A DNA stretch of 54,004 nucleotides. Source: Candidatus Aminicenantota bacterium (GTDB taxonomy: Bacteria > Acidobacteriota > Aminicenantia > Aminicenantales > Aminicenantaceae). Made by a program: the position numbers and the translations under genes. The DNA lies in the NCBI GenBank assembly GCA_021162615.1, contig JAGGYH010000015.1, forward strand, positions 1-54,004, read 5' to 3'. Numbering within the stretch: position 1 is the first letter of the stretch; each line of letters starts with the position of its first letter. The notes under the pieces were generated by a model. It did no database searches. It saw only the letters and a list, made by a program, of their open reading frames with translations, and was not told the origin of the DNA. This document shows, piece after piece, positions 51,952 through 54,004 of this stretch.

Positions 51952-52960
51952 TTATTCGTATTTGAGGGAGTCCGCAGGATTGGCCGCGGCTGTCTTGATG
52001 GATTGGTAGCTTACTGTTATGAGAGATATCCCCAGGGCGAGCATCCCTGAGAATAAAAATATATCCAATCCCAGATGTGTTTGATAAGCAAAGCTTTGAA
52101 GCCATTTCTGCAATGAAAAATAAGCAATAGGCCAGGCTGTAAGGTTGGAAAGACAGAACCGTATTGACGGTTAAAATCTTCATCGAGGAAGACGTAACTG
52201 AAAACTTCACCCAGTTGGAGTTCATTCCATCTTTTTTCGATAAAAGAGAGAGTATCTTTAAGATTATCTGTTTTTACAGTCAAACTAAGGTATCTAAACA
52301 TATCCGGGCGTGCCTGCATCACAAGCGGTTCTACTCGAGTCTGAAGACCTTTGAAGTGGAAATCCCTTGTCACACCGATTATAGGGGCCACATTCCCGGA
52401 TCCTCCCTCATAGATCTGTTTGCCTATTGCTTCCGCAGCAGATTCAAATCCAAAGGCTTGTGATGCGGTCTCGTTGATTATGAAAGAATCGTAGGTATCC
52501 GTGGTTATTTCCTTTTGAAAAGTTCTTCCTGCCGCCATTTCGATCTTGTATTCAGGAATGAAGTCGTGGTCAGCATAAAGAAAATCCATGCTCTGGGCTT
52601 TTTCCTCCACTAAGGAAAGGAATGGATAAGACGTTGAATATGTCATTCTCAGCGATCATAACCCTGTCTTCGTAAAATTTCTTTTCATCATGCTTTATGA
52701 GGTTTTGCATCCATTCGAATGTCTGGAAACGAACTGCGTGTTCGACTTCCGGTGGAAAAAGATAATTTGGAATAGGAGGCAAGCGCATAGAGCACCTGTC
52801 CCCAGTACCATAATAGGGCCCTGAGCTTCCCTTTTTCCTTTACATGCTCTTTATATTCCTCGCAGCAGTGCCCGGAGATAGAGTGCTCCAGTTCGTAACG
52901 GGCCAGATAGGAAAGGAGCTTCTGGCCAACCTTTGGCGGATTTTGCTTGGATTTGCTCAT
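51952..52960 (-). pseudogene. FtsX/MacB-type ABC transporter permease, several frameshifts and deletions
   Basis: Fragments in successive minus-strand frames build one decayed gene. 52960-52688: N-terminal prefix with SYLARYELEHSISGHCCEEY. 52788-52570: PEVEHAVRFQTFEWMQNLI. 52646-52150: periplasmic core with AAGRTFQKEITTDTYDSFII and GVTRDFHFKGLQ. About 52150-51952 in a third frame: ending in SIKTAAANPADSLKYE and TAA. Intact relatives have about 800 residues; only about 330 codons remain, and most membrane helices are lost. Its ATPase is not in the window. Confidence 0.85.
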
Positions 52961-53067
52961 AGTGAGTGTGCTGGCTCAGGTTTTATGTAAATTACATATA
53001 TATAATACGCATGTGAAGTAAAAAAGGTCGCCGGGCAAAATTTCTCTTGATTTTATTCACAACGCAT

Positions 53068-53119
53068 GTTAACTTGTAAAATTAAGTTAACAAAGGTTAA
53101 TTATTAATTTTAAGTTAAC
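53068..53119 (+). promoter_or_regulatory. two tandem palindromic operators before the HTH-Doc module
   Basis: GTTAACTT-GTAAAATT-AAGTTAAC (53068-53091) is a perfect 8-bp dyad with an 8-base spacer. A second, slightly degenerate copy GTTAATTA-TTAATTTT-AAGTTAAC follows at 53096-53119, exactly 28 bp on. The first gene encodes a DNA-binding protein, so cooperative autorepression is likely. Confidence 0.65.
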
Positions 53120-53160
53120 CAACGTTTATTTCATAATGTCCTTTTTGGAGATCAAAGAAA

Positions 53161-53418
53161 ATGGAGAACAATAAATATATAACCATTCCTCAGATGGCAA
53201 AAATATTAGGATTAAGCCGAATTGCTGTCTATAAAAAAGTAAAGAAAGGTGAAATAGAAGCCATTAGGATCGGAAGGAATTATGCCATCCATAAAAAATC
53301 CGTAGCGAATATTCTTGGAAAAGATTTAAAAGAAAAAGATAAAAATGAAATCGATAAGGCCATAAAAAAGACACTTGAAGAGTATGGAGACGTCTTAAAG
53401 AGGCTTGGAAGAGAATAA
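53161..53418 (+). CDS. excisionase-type HTH antitoxin of Doc module
   Basis: 85 aa. The N-terminal 45 residues are a MerR/excisionase-like HTH_17 domain (YITIPQMAKILGLSRIAVYK, RIGRNYAIHKKSV); the C-terminal 35 are a charged helix (KAIKKTLEEYGDVLKRLGRE) that could block the Fic-fold toxin. It overlaps the Doc gene by one base. Weak GGAG ribosome binding site ten bases before ATG. Confidence 0.85.
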   Translation: MENNKYITIPQMAKILGLSRIAVYKKVKKGEIEAIRIGRNYAIHKKSVANILGKDLKEKDKNEIDKAIKKTLEEYGDVLKRLGRE

Positions 53419-53834
53419 TGAAAACGATCCATGTCAAGGAAGTCGAATATATCGCTTTCAGATTGGCAAAGGAGATGCTTGCGTTCGATGAGCCTATACC
53501 TGATTTTTCCGCCCGGTATCCAAATATTCTGGAGAGTTGTTTGGCCACTCCTTTTCAGAGTTTTTCAAAAAAATCACTTTATCCGGGATTCCTATCTAAA
53601 GCGAGCATTCTTTTTTATCTTTTGATCAAAAACCATCCTTTCCAAAACGGCAACAAACGGATCGCTATGACTGTCCTTTTTGTATTTCTTTATAAAAACA
53701 AAAAATGGATAAAAGTAGATACCCAGGAATTATACAATTTCACGATTTGGGTCGCCCAGAGTCCTCCTAGGGTTAAGGACGAAACGGTAAAAGCCATTGA
53801 AAAATTTCTCAGAGCCTATATGGTTGACCTTTAG
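53418..53834 (+). CDS. Doc/Fic-family toxin (death-on-curing)
   Basis: 138 aa. The Fic motif reads HPFQNGNKR at about residues 75-83, matching HxFx(D/N)(A/G)NKR of Doc rather than the D/E of AMP-transferring Fic proteins. Doc phosphorylates EF-Tu and stops translation. It starts on the last base of the antitoxin stop. Together they form an addiction-type module in the decaying accessory zone. Confidence 0.88.
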   Translation: MKTIHVKEVEYIAFRLAKEMLAFDEPIPDFSARYPNILESCLATPFQSFSKKSLYPGFLSKASILFYLLIKNHPFQNGNKRIAMTVLFVFLYKNKKWIKVDTQELYNFTIWVAQSPPRVKDETVKAIEKFLRAYMVDL

Positions 53835-53843
53835 TTATATTTG

Positions 53844-54002
53844 GGGGACATCCCATTAGGTACCACCCTATTCAATTTTAAATACATTAACTTTCCTCCC
53901 TACTATTATTGACTGAAGGGATGGATTATATTTATCACTTTGAATAAAAAGTTTTTCTTTATGCATTTTCAGTTATAGGGTGGTACCTTATGGAGCGTCC
54001 CC
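53844..54002. mobile_element. MITE/REP-like element with 28-bp inverted ends
   Basis: Left arm GGGGACATCCCATTAGGTACC plus CACCCTAT (53844-53871) and right arm ATAGGGTGGTACCTTATGG plus AGCGTCCCC (53975-54002) match at 24 of 28 positions as inverted repeats. The 100-base interior has no ORF. The left end recurs at 50348. The termini are like those around REP-associated tyrosine transposases, but no transposase is in the window. Confidence 0.65.
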
Positions 54003-54004
54003 AT

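Overview
The window reads as a chromosomal segment of a diderm (Gram-negative type) bacterium. Evidence for an outer membrane is lpxC (lipid A synthesis), a TonB-dependent receptor, an outer-membrane beta-barrel and several exported proteins. Ribosome binding sites are mostly good AGGAG types, starts are often TTG or GTG, and many promoters fit sigma70 consensus. The mix of dnaG-rpoD, an unusual DRG/OBG-type GTPase, decayed FtsX/MacB permeases with a long N-terminal prefix, and HEAT-repeat exported proteins is compatible with an Acidobacteriota/Aminicenantes-like lineage, but that is inference; no rRNA is present to decide it.

Layout. 1-6.1 kb: ribbon-helix-helix protein, small membrane protein, HAD phosphatase, sulfatase-fold lipoprotein, then a two-gene unit (class V aminotransferase plus DUF362 ferredoxin). 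6.1-15.5 kb: tRNA-Pro, TGS-domain GTPase, gyrB-gyrA, a long-chain acyl-CoA ligase, a coiled-coil zinc-ribbon protein and a CAT-anticodon tRNA. 15.6-25.2 kb: dnaG-rpoD, lpxC, larB, a TPR protein, glmU-glmS (UDP-GlcNAc supply for the envelope) and tRNA-Leu. 25.4-29.6 kb: two adjacent export modules, an ArsR / ArsP-like permease / mini-thioredoxin set and a tightly coupled PadR / Cys-rich small protein / split permease (two half-size genes) / cupin operon. 29.6-42.8 kb: a structured non-coding stretch, tRNA-Glu, a TSGGS-repeat exported protein, an aminotransferase, a membrane alpha/beta hydrolase, an FTCD-type fusion enzyme carrying a C2H2-like finger, NAD salvage (pncA-pncB), a secreted six-hairpin glycosidase, a cyanophycinase remnant and an OMP. 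42.9-45.9 kb: a broken ECF sigma gene, its anti-sigma and two exported HEAT-type proteins. 45.9-50.3 kb: a fully overlapping operon TonB receptor > ECF S component > SAM methyltransferase > EcfT > EcfA, which would move one micronutrient across both membranes. 50.3-54.0 kb: a decaying accessory zone with LuxR and ABC-permease remnants, two toxin-antitoxin modules, trmO and a MITE-like element.

Running through the window is a dispersed, non-coding, MITE-like repeat family with about 15-bp terminal inverted repeats (TAACCTGAnTTATTCA type), a left hairpin module (TGGCGAT...ATCGCCA, or a wholly different CAGCCTGCA...TGCAGGCTG stem in the gyrA copies) and one of two right modules. At least six large copies and several solo ends sit at gene 3' ends. 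The strongest candidates for an undescribed system are the PadR/split-permease/cupin operon, the TonB-ECF-methyltransferase operon and this repeat family.
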